Made by a program: the position numbers and the translations under genes | In this document: positions 35,425-43,139 of the stretch, one piece after another | How the letters are laid out: every line of letters starts with the position of its first letter | Numbering within the stretch: the stretch's first letter is position 1 | The notes under the pieces: model-generated | The model's database searches: none | What the model was told of the DNA's origin: nothing | Seen by the model: the letters and a program-made list of their open reading frames with translations, nothing else | NCBI GenBank assembly: GCA_014529385.2 | Contig: CM043943.1 | Location: 105,602,855-105,666,854, forward strand | Source: Adiantum capillus-veneris | Taxonomy: Eukaryota; Streptophyta; Polypodiopsida; Polypodiales; Pteridaceae | Length of the DNA: 64,000 nucleotides | Reading direction: 5' to 3'

Positions 35425-37719
35425 CACCTGCTATTGCACCCTATATGGGAGAGGGGGACGCCCTCATTCTCGCAAATTGTGGAGAGCCTTGTACCTCTCT
35501 CATTGTCCCCGAGGGGCTTGTCCACTCTCTCCCCATCTTCTCTCTCCAACGTTTTTCCTCCTCCTATCCTCTCTCTCCCGAATGTTCCCTTATCGCCATA
35601 TCTTCCACTGCACTTTGACACATCCTACTTACACAGACACGTGAGAGGCTCGACACGAGATTACCAGGAGTACAGGGCTATGTTGGTAGTATCTAGATTG
35701 GAGGTGTATGCTACACAACACTTCAAGGGGCTCAGAATGAGTAGCAATCCTATACACATGAGTTGCATGGAGAATACACATTGTATCACAAGATCCAGAG
35801 GACCACTTTATGTGGATCCCACTACAGCTTCATGAGGGGTATGTGCTCTTTCGTATTACGCACCTTTGAGGTTGAAGTTCACAAGTGTTAAGAGATGAGG
35901 TGGAGAGGAGAGACTAAGTTGAGGGGGAGGGACACCCCCTCATCATGCACCTACCTTGCAAAGGGGATTATATAGTATTCAAGCCTGGGAGAGGACTCAT
36001 GGGAGACTTCAACAAGCTCTTCCACCAGCCTCGATAGGACCATATACACACATAAAATCAATCGATGTAGCCACAATCTACAAGAGATCAAATAGCATAA
36101 TTAAAGATCAAAGTCGCCTCAACCACGCACAAAAAAAATCCATCTATGTCTCACTAACATGAGTTAAACGATAGATAGCACAAATAGCTAGCTCCCGATA
36201 AGTATGGGATCACCCCTAGAGGAGCTTCCCATGCAATGAAAGTGAACCAAGGGTAGCTTGTAAGACATCCACATCGCTAACTACATGTCTATGCAAATCC
36301 TGATTAAAATGAAGCTTGAAAAGTTGAAAGAGCCACTCGCACTAGCACAACATGCAAATTCATGAGTACAGAAAGAATACACAAGCATTTGAATTTTTTA
36401 CCGATCAAATAACTACATCACAGATGAGGAGGCAAAGAACAAACGATGTAAGTAAATAAGTGCACAATAGTATGGCATCTCCATGCTTATCTGCTCCACC
36501 GTTCTAGAGTACAAATGTTTGCAATGTAAGAAATATGACAAATGCATAAAGCGGTAAATCAAAACAACTTTTCTATCTCAACAAAAAAGATTCGCTTGTT
36601 TACTTGCTTACTCCGAGTAGCATTTGCTAGTAACAAGACTTTCAAAAACAGTTTGGAAATGTCCCTACCTGCATAAAGATGGAGATAAGTTAGAGCATGA
36701 GAGATGTCGATTGCAATATCCAAACGAGTAAACAGGTCCAATACAGTGCCAAATTCGCCTGCACAAGCCCAAGTGCACGTATCTTTTTTAAGATAAGACA
36801 TTGCAGGATGAAAAGAACTAGAAAACCGCTATATTGTGTGAAGAGCAAAGCACTCACAATCAAGATGCTGCCGCAAGTTCCCATTTGACACAAACTCTTC
36901 CACTAAAATGCGCTCATCACCCTCCTCCAGGTACCCAATTAATTTGACAAGATTGAGATGCTCTACTTTTGCAAGTGTGTTCACTTCACTTAGGAATTGA
37001 GAAGTCAACCGTGCTTCAAACAAGTCCTGCATGGACAGCTTGGCCATTAACGATTTCACAATTTATAGAATGTCAACATTTCCTGCAACAACATATTCTC
37101 CTTTGCTGATTTAGGACTTAGTCGAAGCATTTTAAGGTCAGAGACTCCCAATTGTAGTGTGAACATGAGAGTTAGCCCTAGCCATTAGCAGTAACAACCA
37201 ATCTCAACTTGTTTGTGATGATGGCTAGGTGCAGCAGTAGTCAATGGGGACTGTTGCTTGAATCTAGGACATTGAAAGTAAAACCAATCATCCTCGTGTC
37301 AAACCTTTTAGCTGAATCATATACCTTTCTAGCACGCTTGATAGCTACAATCCTTCCATCAGCCAGTTTCCCTTTGTAAACAACACCAAATCCACCCTGA
37401 CCGATCTTACAAGATGTGGAAAAATTTGACGTTGCTTTATTGAGTTCTGCCATGTTGAAAGCAACAGCAGTACCATCATTCAGCATTGTTGGTGTAGAGA
37501 GAGGTGACTGAACAGAATCATGACTTATAGAGAATCCCTCTGTAGACACTGAACGCACTGAGCAGCAAACAACTAAATCAAGTCACGTTCTAGTTAAAAC
37601 TCCATTGAATGTGCACTTACAATATAATACTTACATGGTGCATCTTTATCACTAACTTCTCCCTTGAAACACGGAAACAGGCATGCAAATAGCCTTTTAG
37701 AAAGCTGTTTCTCCCCCAT
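11575..37719 (-). CDS. Receptor-like cytoplasmic protein kinase, CRCK-like; six coding exons
   Basis: Coding exons on the minus strand are 37719-37635, 37557-37325, 37026-36858, 36758-36669, 12171-11873 and 11799-11575. All junctions are GT-AG and the phases agree; the total is 1101 nt, 366 codons plus TGA, without a break. The protein shows a short Cys-containing N-terminus (FACLFPCF, possible S-acylation), the glycine loop [12 protein letters not shown], the ATP-binding Lys in VAIKRA, the catalytic [14 protein letters not shown], and the activation-segment motif [10 protein letters not shown]. There is no signal peptide or transmembrane segment, so it is a Ser/Thr kinase of the receptor-like cytoplasmic class. 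[20 protein letters not shown] and LLTGRRPIE resemble the plant calmodulin-binding CRCK subfamily; calmodulin binding is inferred from family only. Intron 5 is about 24.5 kb and full of transposons. Confidence 0.85.
12186..12251. repeat. (CT)n tract at the LINE 5' junction and kinase acceptor
   Basis: 66 bp of CT on the plus strand. On the minus strand it is a (GA)n purine run ending 14 nt before the kinase exon 5 splice site. The LINE endonuclease sequence starts directly after it. Confidence 0.95.
12260..13301 (+). pseudogene. LINE endonuclease domain (APE family), frameshifted
   Basis: Motifs in order: VATWNCNGS near the start, [31 protein letters not shown] and [10 protein letters not shown], matching the metal-binding and catalytic motifs of APE endonucleases that nick target DNA for target-primed reverse transcription. 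The first segment and the rest are in different frames, with a shift near 12,350-12,380 where the usual catalytic Glu motif is lost. A second shift near 13,080 leads to the linker. The frame ends where the chromovirus is inserted, at the Tyr-Asp-Ala-Glu of SWYDAE. Confidence 0.85.
13297..13301. repeat. Target-site duplication, left copy (CGGAA)
   Basis: Five bases before the chromovirus LTR. The right copy at 23948-23952 reads CAGAA, one substitution. Removing the insert with one copy restores a continuous LINE reading frame. Confidence 0.8.
14090..14290. repeat. Three-fold degenerate repeat in the solo LTR
   Basis: Copies of about 70-90 bp begin near 14,090, 14,161 and 14,249, each with a GTCA(C/T) element, GGGTGACA and a GCATCG element followed by GAAAG or GAAG. 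They lie about 0.5 kb upstream of the TATA box, so they may be enhancer repeats of the LTR; that role is inference. Confidence 0.65.
14749..14760 (+). promoter_or_regulatory. TATA box of the nested solo LTR
   Basis: GAGCTATAAAAGC in a plausible mid-LTR position, with a poly(A)-type AATAAA about 0.9 kb downstream. Confidence 0.55.
16728..16740 (-). other. Polypurine tract of the chromovirus
   Basis: On the minus strand CAAGAGGGGGGTA abuts the 3' LTR start TGTCACC, the position where plus-strand DNA synthesis is primed. Confidence 0.8.
17301..17941 (-). pseudogene. Chromovirus integrase C-terminus and chromodomain
   Basis: A frame of about 203 codons contains the GPY/F-type region ([29 protein letters not shown]) followed by a chromodomain: [12 protein letters not shown], then [19 protein letters not shown]. 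Chromodomains of this group bind histone marks and steer integration to heterochromatin. The frame ends at a natural-looking stop before the polypurine tract. It is separated from the integrase core by a frameshift near 17,940, so it is not translated with the rest of pol in this copy. Confidence 0.9.
17942..18514 (-). pseudogene. Chromovirus integrase zinc-binding part and catalytic core
   Basis: The core shows the first catalytic Asp in [10 protein letters not shown], the second in [10 protein letters not shown] and the Glu after [10 protein letters not shown], the DDE arrangement of retroviral-type integrases. The preceding zinc-binding part retains CLIC but is broken by two TAG stops, at a conserved Trp and a conserved Gln position. 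A frameshift separates it from the chromodomain part downstream. Confidence 0.88.
18515..19522 (-). pseudogene. Chromovirus reverse transcriptase end and RNase H
   Basis: About 335 codons cover the RT thumb/connection ([30 protein letters not shown]) and RNase H ([58 protein letters not shown]), ending in the start of the integrase zinc finger. A TAA upstream, just after the polymerase active site, separates it from the rest of RT. Confidence 0.92.
19553..20656 (-). pseudogene. Chromovirus protease/reverse transcriptase N-terminal part
   Basis: The frame spans the end of the protease, a linker ([13 protein letters not shown]) and RT fingers/palm: [72 protein letters not shown]. The active-site box reads TFFDEMIV, so the second catalytic Asp of the usual YxDD is Glu, and a TAA follows after two more codons. 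Both changes should abolish polymerase activity. It overlaps the gag frame in another frame because of a 1-nt shift in a C run near 20,570. Confidence 0.92.
20529..22424 (-). CDS. Chromovirus gag and start of protease
   Basis: A 631-codon frame starts 48 nt inside the element from its 5' LTR; a second Met about 20 codons in (MGDRPDD) may be the true start. The N-terminal half is rich in Gln, Gly, Pro and Met, followed by a retrotransposon gag core ([35 protein letters not shown]), a basic segment and a zinc knuckle [14 protein letters not shown]. The protease start reads [12 protein letters not shown], where the usual Ser/Thr of D-S/T-G-A is Pro. The frame is open but its protease is cut off by a frameshift in a C run. 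Confidence 0.9.
   Translation of the reverse strand: MVSLGLKTQGIIDQTQEIVIMGDRPDDVAEEVSSSQGQQTHEVGESSRPPQTDDDIFRTQLAIAVAMFTQVMQNPRFLAFLQPPVPSQQVGSLDHIQKPVKARAQVIHTAQSMETPVHLTENMQSPQLVPKVQEQVAEMPVFQAVPVQPATFQQSIAGSNGQGSNLKAMQQVFPPPSVHPGYFGGGSVFQSMVGHAPGNQFYTPGTVFGGAQTMMPNPMYGVTGMLPGFQSTQGQFGMPQANFGMAGITNQQPNMAFPGQLNCGQGSHMNPNSVPMFQSLPYDNLTPLERPTPYKEGGKGVTFTTFTGFDDRKKALSFLQQFDKAYAGGNFTEASKVLKTATFLTGNAGQWWTTLLLQGQAPSSTWIYFKQIFAAAWLSDDFEADVMTEWHQLNAATCKNLDDYNRKFWKALLPVTSYRFVPLTEQIEKYCCGLPKGLRKYCTKTEVTTLTQLIEVANTGNGLLKGEDCEFNTGVKEGSAKKNSAKKYVPKEALKGTQEPANTGKDKATAESEKGPTKKWKRRFPRKSEEQKKVLRSENKCFICEKPGHIAYNCPTKKRPADSEDKEDRKGKKPMAGLVPDMVGDKPNSDASELCRAWGKVRDQRVLIFFDPGAKANFISPRIGFQVGNQT
22456..22471 (-). 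other. Chromovirus primer-binding site
   Basis: On the minus strand TGGTTCTATCGACGGG directly follows the 5' LTR end (GGTTTCA). It starts TGG, the complement of tRNA 3' CCA, but does not match the common plant initiator-Met site TGGTATCAGAGC. The primer tRNA is not identified. Confidence 0.65.
22472..23947 (-). repeat. Chromovirus 5' LTR
   Basis: 1,476 bp, uninterrupted; on the plus strand it starts TGAAACCGGCC and ends GCTGGTGACA. In element orientation it is the 5' LTR next to gag. Confidence 0.92.
23948..24291 (+). pseudogene. LINE linker between endonuclease and RT
   Basis: After the right-hand target-site copy CAGAA the LINE frame resumes with [17 protein letters not shown] and continues through [19 protein letters not shown] and [11 protein letters not shown]. 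This is the usual Arg/Lys-rich region before LINE RT. It holds at least one stop and ends at the GAAGG duplication of the next insert. Confidence 0.8.
24292..25504 (-). mobile_element. Solo LTR of the same chromovirus family
   Basis: 1,213 bp starting TGAAACCGG and ending GTTGGTGACA, flanked by a perfect 5-bp duplication GAAGG (24287-24291 and 25505-25509). It matches the other two LTRs except for an internal deletion near 25,125. The LINE sequence is continuous across it, so it is an independent insertion that lost its interior by LTR recombination. Confidence 0.93.
25510..27748 (+). pseudogene. LINE reverse transcriptase and C-terminal Cys/His domain
   Basis: RT motifs in order: [83 protein letters not shown], then after a 1-nt frameshift near 26,210 [13 protein letters not shown] with the catalytic [12 protein letters not shown] and YTYLGVVFS. 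The C-terminal part has [20 protein letters not shown], a Cys/His finger, and [11 protein letters not shown]. No RNase H is recognisable. The frame ends at TGA (27,746-27,748). The two halves are in different frames, so no functional protein is expected. Confidence 0.92.
27749..27964 (+). other. LINE 3' untranslated tail
   Basis: About 215 bp between the ORF2 stop and the (CT)n tract. Near its end TTTTTGGTCTCATAGGTCAC corresponds to the tail of LINE fragments A and B. No poly(A) tail follows; the tail passes into (CT)n. Confidence 0.75.
27965..28050. repeat. (CT)n tract at the LINE 3' junction
   Basis: 86 bp of uninterrupted CT directly after the LINE tail, followed by (TG)n. Confidence 0.95.
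28051..29240. other. No recognisable gene (kinase intron 5)
   Basis: Short frames on both strands but nothing assignable. It lies between the LINE and a gypsy fragment. Confidence 0.45.
29241..29503. repeat. 136-bp-period tandem duplication of an integrase fragment
   Basis: About 127 bp at 29241-29367 repeat almost exactly at 29377-29503. The duplicated DNA encodes the segment between integrase core and GPY region in the chromovirus fragment that follows. Confidence 0.93.
29504..30010 (+). pseudogene. Chromovirus integrase C-terminus/chromodomain fragment
   Basis: The frame at 29485-29805 contains [34 protein letters not shown] and [18 protein letters not shown], closely related to the integrase C-terminus of the chromovirus at 13-24 kb. 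Beyond its stop come broken chromodomain pieces ([28 protein letters not shown]). No gag, RT or LTR is attached, so it is an isolated 3' fragment of a related element. Confidence 0.85.
30011..30735. other. No recognisable gene (kinase intron 5)
   Basis: No supported coding region. It may include the tail of the gypsy fragment, but no LTR end is clear. Confidence 0.45.
30736..31375 (-). pseudogene. Decayed coding region of unknown identity
   Basis: Two minus-strand frames join across a shift near 30,990. The upstream one is basic ([38 protein letters not shown]); the downstream one contains [20 protein letters not shown] and [19 protein letters not shown]. They look like one protein that lost its frame, but I do not recognise the family. 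Confidence 0.3.
31396..31908 (+). repeat. LTR-like copy related to the LTR at 32.5-33.2 kb
   Basis: It shares with the next element GCTTTTGGGGGCTCTG, GGCATCCCTTGTA, AGGCATCTGGAC, a GAAATACC(A/G)AAAG box and a GGAACTCCGC/AGAACTCCGC box in the same order. A (CT)n tract begins at 31,909, so the end is disrupted. Probably a degraded solo LTR; the left boundary TGTCACAAC is tentative. Confidence 0.55.
31909..31987. repeat. (CT)n tract
   Basis: 79 bp of CT inside or at the edge of the LTR-like copy. The following 31,988-32,462 holds no recognisable gene. Confidence 0.93.
32463..33198 (+). repeat. 5' LTR of an internally deleted gypsy element
   Basis: It ends TTTGTTACA one base before a primer-binding site, which fixes the right boundary. 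The left boundary TGTCACAAAC is inferred from LTR ends and from the related copy at 31.4 kb. A (GA)n tract lies at 32683-32735 and a short GA run near 32,785. Confidence 0.6.
32539..32598 (+). promoter_or_regulatory. Cluster of three ACGTGGC elements in the LTR
   Basis: GTGACGTGGC at about 32,539, CTGACGTGGC at about 32,566 and GCCACGTGGC at about 32,589, in one direction within 60 bp. ACGT-core G-box elements bind plant bZIP and bHLH factors, so this may be an LTR enhancer. Confidence 0.5.
33200..33211 (+). other. Primer-binding site (initiator Met tRNA type)
   Basis: TGGTATCAGAGC, the standard plant retroelement site complementary to the 3' end of initiator tRNA-Met, one base after the LTR end TTGTTACA. 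Confidence 0.9.
33268..34043 (+). pseudogene. Internally deleted gypsy polyprotein
   Basis: Starts with a gag N-terminus ([17 protein letters not shown], then [19 protein letters not shown]). Near 33,480 it jumps into the end of RNase H (VADALSRKP in another frame), passes through linker and integrase fragments ([15 protein letters not shown]) and ends with a chromodomain C-terminus ([26 protein letters not shown]) and a stop. Most of gag, protease, RT and integrase are missing. It is a deletion derivative that kept PBS, gag start and polypurine tract, like non-autonomous elements. Confidence 0.75.
34046..34056 (+). other. Polypurine tract
   Basis: ACCAAGAGGGA directly before TGTAACA, the presumed 3' LTR start, which is the inverted complement of TGTTACA at the 5' LTR end. 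Confidence 0.6.
34057..35302 (+). repeat. Putative 3' LTR region of the deleted gypsy element
   Basis: Begins TGTAACAATG after the polypurine tract; a possible end is TTTGTGACA at 35,302. The interior does not clearly match the putative 5' LTR, so the extent is uncertain and the two sides may derive from different elements. Confidence 0.35.
35303..36668. other. No recognisable gene (kinase intron 5, 5' part)
   Basis: Contains a (CT)n tract at 35383-35420 and CT-rich DNA to about 35,590; otherwise no supported feature up to the exon 4 donor. Confidence 0.5.
36669..37719 (-). CDS. Kinase exons 1 to 4 (N-terminus and N-lobe)
   Basis: Exon 1 (37719-37635) starts with ATG in [11 protein letters not shown] and ends in phase 1. 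Exon 2 (37557-37325) carries the Ser/Thr-rich linker and the glycine loop plus VAIKRARK. Exon 3 (37026-36858) carries the helix-C region ([20 protein letters not shown]) and [15 protein letters not shown]. Exon 4 (36758-36669) carries [19 protein letters not shown] and ends in phase 1 at a GTAGGG donor. Introns of 77, 298 and 99 nt are normal plant sizes. Exon 4 joins exon 5 across the giant intron to give [13 protein letters not shown], the continuous family sequence. Confidence 0.9.
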
Positions 37720-38880
37720 TGATCAGATATCTACTTCCTCGCAAGGTCTCTACTTCTGATTTCTTTTACGGCTCAGTCAACTTTCATTAACCTCTTTAAA
37801 ATGATGTCTGCACATGTTATGGTGTCTAACCATAAGTGACTGCAAGAAAAACAAACACATGTTTGGAAATTAATTAACTGCAAGAAAAATAACACATAGA
37901 AGGAATCAACTTATCCATAAGGAGCAAAACAAGCTTCTTCTACTCCTTTGTGTATGTATATACTATATTTAACTCTTGAGTAGACCATCATATATGATAT
38001 AACACTGGAGATTGATGAGAGGAAAAACAGAGGGGTGAAGAAGCCAAAAAGACGTGCATATGTGTCTGTTTGAGGTGGTTCAAACTTGCAAGTTCTTCGC
38101 AAAGGGAGAATGTTTTTGTAGAAATTCAATGCAATTGATCCAGTTTTAGCTTCAACTGATTGTATGACAGTAAATTAGCAGACTTATACTTCTGAATTAG
38201 CAGACCGAGTACTGAGCCAGAGAAAAAAAAGAAGAGATCAAACTTTTGCACCCAAATGTGAAATCTAATAGCAAATTCCCAAGGTCTATACTCTTTACGA
38301 GACAAATGGTTGCATCATCATCTCTTGCGGTTTACAGATAGCATGCAGTGGACATGTAAAACCTTCCACAGTGTGATAAAGAGACATATATAACACACAG
38401 CAATATGTGCACAACACTCTGTATAAGGTGACATACATCACAAAAACCCAAAGCCTTCAGTGGCATGCTTGCTCAGATAGAACATCCGATACACAGAAGT
38501 GGCACCCAAAACACCTTGCACTAAGCAATGTATGAACATGCATGCATACATAGACACAAAAGAACGCAGGCTTGAAAAATATGGTTTTCTTCGAATTGAA
38601 GCACGGACGATCAGCTGCCTCGTAAAGAAGAACAAGCAGATGCTGCAACCACGCACAGACACACCCGATTGCATCGATCGCAATTTCGTAAACATTAAAC
38701 AACTTACTTGAAAAGACGAGCTCTGTGATGCTCCACGACAGAGCGAATGGAAGCGCAGACTGCAGAAGACTGTGAGATCGCCATTTGTCTTGCTTTTGCT
38801 TTTGTTTGGACAAAAACGTGTGAGTATGACTAGGTCCAACATGTTCGGGGATTTTTTACTTCGTTAGCATAGGAGCCAAA
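37720..38880 (-). other. 5' flank of the kinase gene with a possible leader exon
   Basis: Upstream of the kinase ATG (minus strand) lies a perfect donor GTAAGT at 38707, preceded by an ATG at 38784-38782 that opens MAISQSSAVCASIRSVVEHH. An acceptor-like GTGCAG lies near 37,815. This would make a 5' UTR exon with a short upstream ORF, because joining to that acceptor meets a stop before the kinase ATG. No promoter element is assigned. Transcript data would be needed to confirm the exon. Confidence 0.3.
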
Positions 38881-38994
38881 ATCAAGAGCCAAAATCAAAT
38901 CCCTGCCTTCTCGTTAACCCGCGTGGCGTGGCTCCTTTCTTCTGAAAAAAAACCATTGCGCTCTAAACAAAACGACGACGTCAAAAGCGCAACA

Positions 38995-39076
38995 ATTCGA
39001 TCTTCTCCACGAGCAGTTCGCAGGTTTTCAAAAGCAGCTCGGAGATTTGTATGCAGGTTTGTCTCTGGCCACTGTA

Positions 39077-39114
<38 letters not shown>

Positions 39115-39165
39115 CTCTCAACAGCAACTCGATCTTCTCCACAAGCAGTTCGCAGGTTCTCAACA
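38995..39165. repeat. Direct repeat flanking a (GA)n tract
   Basis: CGATCTTCTCCAC(G/A)AGCAG and the following TTCGCAGGTT occur at 38,998 and 39,130 (period 132), either side of (GA)n at 39080-39112. Confidence 0.85.
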
Positions 39166-39591
39166 AGGGCCGGCGGGCCAGAAAGCTGTGGGCTGTTTTC
39201 ACCAAGTGTGAAGGAAGGGCCTTTCTCCAAACGCTATCACCTACCAAAGGCACCCTTGTCTTTCAAATTCTCAAGATATTATAATTTTCTTGGCATTACA
39301 ATGTATTTTAAAGGGTAGCTAACATTTTTCACCCTTAGAAAATGGACAAAACTTTTACCGTTTCTGGCGTATTTTGTCCTTTTTATCTTTAAGAGTTAAA
39401 TTGTAAGCCACACTTAAAAATCTATAAAGTCTCTGAATTTTGGTAGGCAACACTACCTATCAAGAATCAATCGAAGGGACGGACAAGAGTGGGGGAGAGA
39501 GAGAAAGAGAGAAAAATGTTTAACGATGTAAAAACAATCTAAAGAGAAATTTAAGTTCTACATGACAAGTCTTCAACAATTGAGTACATAT

Positions 39592-39604
39592 GGGGGGGGG
39601 GGGG

Positions 39605-39652
<48 letters not shown>

Positions 39653-39792
39653 ATGAAACATGAATAACTTTACTCTCACCCAAGCTGTTGGATATATTTG
39701 TTGAAGAAGAAGAGAACTTTTTAATGCCATAGGAACAATTTCAAAAGATATATGCGACAGCTTGGGTGAGAATAAAGTTATTCATGTTTCAT

Positions 39793-39838
<46 letters not shown>
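39592..39838. repeat. Inverted repeat with (GA)n and (CT)n arms (hairpin)
   Basis: The left arm 39607-39688 is (GA)n followed by about 38 bp of unique sequence ending CACCCAAGCTGT. The right arm 39757-39838 is its reverse complement, ACAGCTTGGGTG... then (CT)n. The unique arms differ at about two positions; the loop is 68 bp (39689-39756). A run of 16 G (39592-39607) borders the left end and (CA)n the right. It could be a MITE-like element or a palindrome formed at a microsatellite. Confidence 0.9.
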
Positions 39839-39857
<19 letters not shown>

Positions 39858-40285
39858 TACACACGCACATCTTGATAAGAGGAGAATTGTACTTGAGACC
39901 ATGGCATAGATCTTTGAAATCTCATCGATTCGTTCCTACAACTCTAATGGAAATGGAAAAGCACTTATTTCTTGTAGATTATAGGTGGCAAAAGCTAAGG
40001 GCTATGCGAAAGGATATCACAATTATGGACATTTTATTATATAAGTGCTCTTTATGAGCTATGGACATTTATGTTCGACTGGTTAGTTTGTATTCATTTT
40101 TTAGCATTCAAGAAATCTATAAATAAATACGTGCAAGAGGAAATTACTCACTCTTGCAGGGGGGGAGATTGCAGCTAATGCACGTGTCTATTCTTCTCTC
40201 CTCTCTTCTCTCCTCTCTCGTCGTGTCGGTGTAGCACTCTGCTCTAGGAGTATGGTGCATATGCACATGTGCTCCTTGTGCGTGC

Positions 40286-40325
<40 letters not shown>

Positions 40326-41010
40326 TTGCATATAGCTTCAATTATGTGTTGTGGGATTAGCCAGGTATGTAGATCTATCGTTTTATGCTGTAAAGTATGT
40401 CGCTTTCAATTTTTTGTAGGGTCTTCTATGCTCCCCTTGGATATATTAAGCTTTGCATTTCACAAATGCATATATATTGTTCTCAACAATCTATTAGATA
40501 TATATAGAGAAGTTTTGTGCTTGCTTTTCCTTGAAATGTTAAGTGTTCGATGATTGGAGGTGACAAAATTACATCTCTAAGTAATGATGGCGTCCTGTGA
40601 AGCTTATTTTGAGACGTAAGAAAGCTCTAACTATGAGACAAGCAGTCATTTTTATAATATATCAGATTTTTAAAAACACATCTCACTTGTCAAGAAGAGT
40701 AAATTGTGTAAATTTCAAATGATTGAATATTAAATTAAATAATTTTTAAATTGAATTAAAGTGTGTCAAATGAGCGTTTGTTCCCTGTATATAAAAAGAG
40801 CAAGACATAATTATGTTGTATCTACATTAATGTCATGATACAAGTAATATTGAAGAACAAAGAACCTGCAAGATTTGAGAATCCAGGAAGCAAAAAAGAG
40901 GAGAAATCAGTACCATTGAAAACTTTTTTAACGAACGATGAGGAAACCATGTATATATATATATATACACAAAAGGTTATTTAATGCTTGAAAAGATATC
41001 GGCTCAAACG
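39839..41010. other. No recognisable gene; (CA)n and (GT)n microsatellites
   Basis: (CA)n at 39839-39866 and (GT)n at about 40281-40320. No coding region is supported. A short (TA)n lies near 40,955. Confidence 0.55.
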
Positions 41011-41240
41011 TGTTGGAATTAGGGTTGCAATGAAACACACACAGCTTGGAGAAGACGAAGGAAGCTCAAGGCACACAACAGAGATTGTATTACTTAGTGT
41101 GCAATGGAAAGATAGATAGCCCTAGAATGAATGGGCATATATACAATGCACGGGAGAAAAAACCTCCTAAAGGAGACAAAAATGTCCCCGGCGGTCCTAA
41201 GTGTGTTCACATACATCACTACCACATGTATATGGTAACA
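41011..41240 (-). repeat. Copia 3' LTR
   Basis: On the plus strand begins TGTTGGAATTAGGG and ends TATGGTAACA. Next to it, AATCCCCCCTGG is the complement of a polypurine tract (41241-41252). Confidence 0.93.
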
Positions 41241-42948
41241 AATCCCCCCTGGAGTGATGCAGTGAATGAGATCTGGCACATGAGTAAAGGGAAGTGCCAT
41301 GCCTTGAGGACATGATCGGTCCACAAAGGGGAGTAAGCCCAAAGCTTTGAACTTCTCATGAGACAATCCCTTTGTGAAAAGATTTGCAAGGTTGTCCTGT
41401 GTTGGCACATAAGCCAAGCTGATCTCTCCTGTTGAGAGCCTCTCCTTGACATAGTGGTAACACACCTCAATGTGCTTTGTGCGAGCATGAAAAACTGGGT
41501 TCCTCGCAATTGCCAATGTGTTCAAACTGTCAGTGTAGATAGTGTTGGCATTGTCTTGTCCAACACCCAAATCAGCCATAAGGTGTTTGAGCCATACACA
41601 CTCAACCGTAGCTGTGAAGACTGCCATGTACTCAGCTTCACAACTAGAAGTGGCCACAGTAGGTTGCTTCTTGCTCAACCATCATATACATGAACTGCCA
41701 AGCATGAAACAAAAACCACTTGTGGACACTCCCGTGTCCAAACAACCAGCCCAATCTGAGTCCAAAAAAGCAATGATCCCACCTTGGGATAAAACAAGCC
41801 AAGATGTAAAGTGCCACTCAAGTAGCGGAAAATCCTCTTGATAGCCTACCAATGCTTGGACCCTGGGCTATGCATAAATCTGCTGACCTGTGAGACTACA
41901 AACTGAATATTTGGCCTCGTGTTGCATACATAAATGAGGCAACCAACAACATTTTGATAAGAGTGAAATCAGCAGGATCACCAGCATCAATCCTCAGGTC
42001 CAAACTTACATAGCAATGTCTCTATGTAACTTTTTTGATACAAGGAAATACCACCATCACAATGCTTAAAGTGTACGCCCAAGTAATGATGCAACAGCCC
42101 CAAATATTTCATCTTGAAAGTAGCATTCAAATCAGACTTAAATTTAGCAATATGTGCCTTATTGGGACCAGTGATCAACAAATCATCCACATAAAGAACA
42201 ACAATGAGAAGTACATCGCCCTCACGCTTGACATACAATGTGCTTTCTGTTGGACTGTTACAAAAGCCTCGTTTGACCAAATGAGTGTCAGCTTCCTCAT
42301 ACCAAGCACAAGGAGATTGCTTCAACCCATACAAAGCCTTCTTACATCTGCAGACTTTGTCCTCTCGTCCTTTCAAGACAAAACCGCGAGGCTGTGTTAC
42401 ATAAACTTCCTCAAATATGTCACCATTCAAGAACGTGGTAACAATGTCTGATTGATGTACATCCCAACCAAAATGAGCTGCCAATGCACATAGAAAACGA
42501 ACAGTAGTCATACGACACCTGGAAGAAAAAGTTTCTTCATAATCCATGCCTTTTTGCTCCGCATAGCCTTTTGTAAGAAGTCGAGCCTTATGGCGATCAA
42601 CCTCACCATCAGGCTTGCATTTCAACTTGTAAAGCCACTTTGTACCAATGCCTTTTTGCTAGGAGGAAAATCACATAAAGTCCATGTGTCATTTTCTATA
42701 AGTGTATCATATTCTGATTGCATGGTAGCCATCCAATTTTTTATAAGTGTATCATATTCTGATTGCATGGTAGCCATCCAATTTTTTGAATTCTGTGCTT
42801 CATCAAAACCCAGAGGTTCTTCGACATCATGTAGGCTACACATAGCCAGACCATAACAATCTGATGCATAAGACGCATGGCGAGAACCTGAACGAGTACA
42901 ACTACACAAAGGTGCATCCAATTTACTGTCACTCAAAGTATGCACCAA
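41241..42948 (-). pseudogene. Copia reverse transcriptase and RNase H
   Basis: RT motifs: RHKARLLTKGYAEQKGMDYE, TVRFLCALAAHFGWDVHQSD, FLNGDIFEEVYVTQPRGF, ALYGLKQSPCAWY and the catalytic VVLYVDDLLITG. The N-terminal linker carries a 45-bp in-frame tandem duplication (NWMATMQSEYDTLI twice). A broken stretch at 41,680-41,985 separates it from RNase H, with the copia hallmark TVATSSCEAEYMAVF, YTDSLNTLAIARNP, RTKHIEVCYHYVKE and LANLFTKGLS. The RNase H frame reads on into the LTR. Confidence 0.92.
42698..42787. repeat. 45-bp tandem duplication in copia pol
   Basis: Two copies with period 45 bp, adding 15 residues in frame just before reverse transcriptase. Confidence 0.95.
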
Positions 42949-43139
42949 CCATTTTGGTATACCTCTAGCCTGCTCATTTTCAGTCCTTTCCTCATCAAGT
43001 ACATCATGTACATCTGCATCAATAATAGTCTGATCTATAACATTTTCAAAAACCCCATTGACTGTACATTTTCCTCATTGAAATTTACATTCGTATTTCC
43101 ACCACTGAAAAGAGGCAACAAAGTGTCATAAATGGCTTG

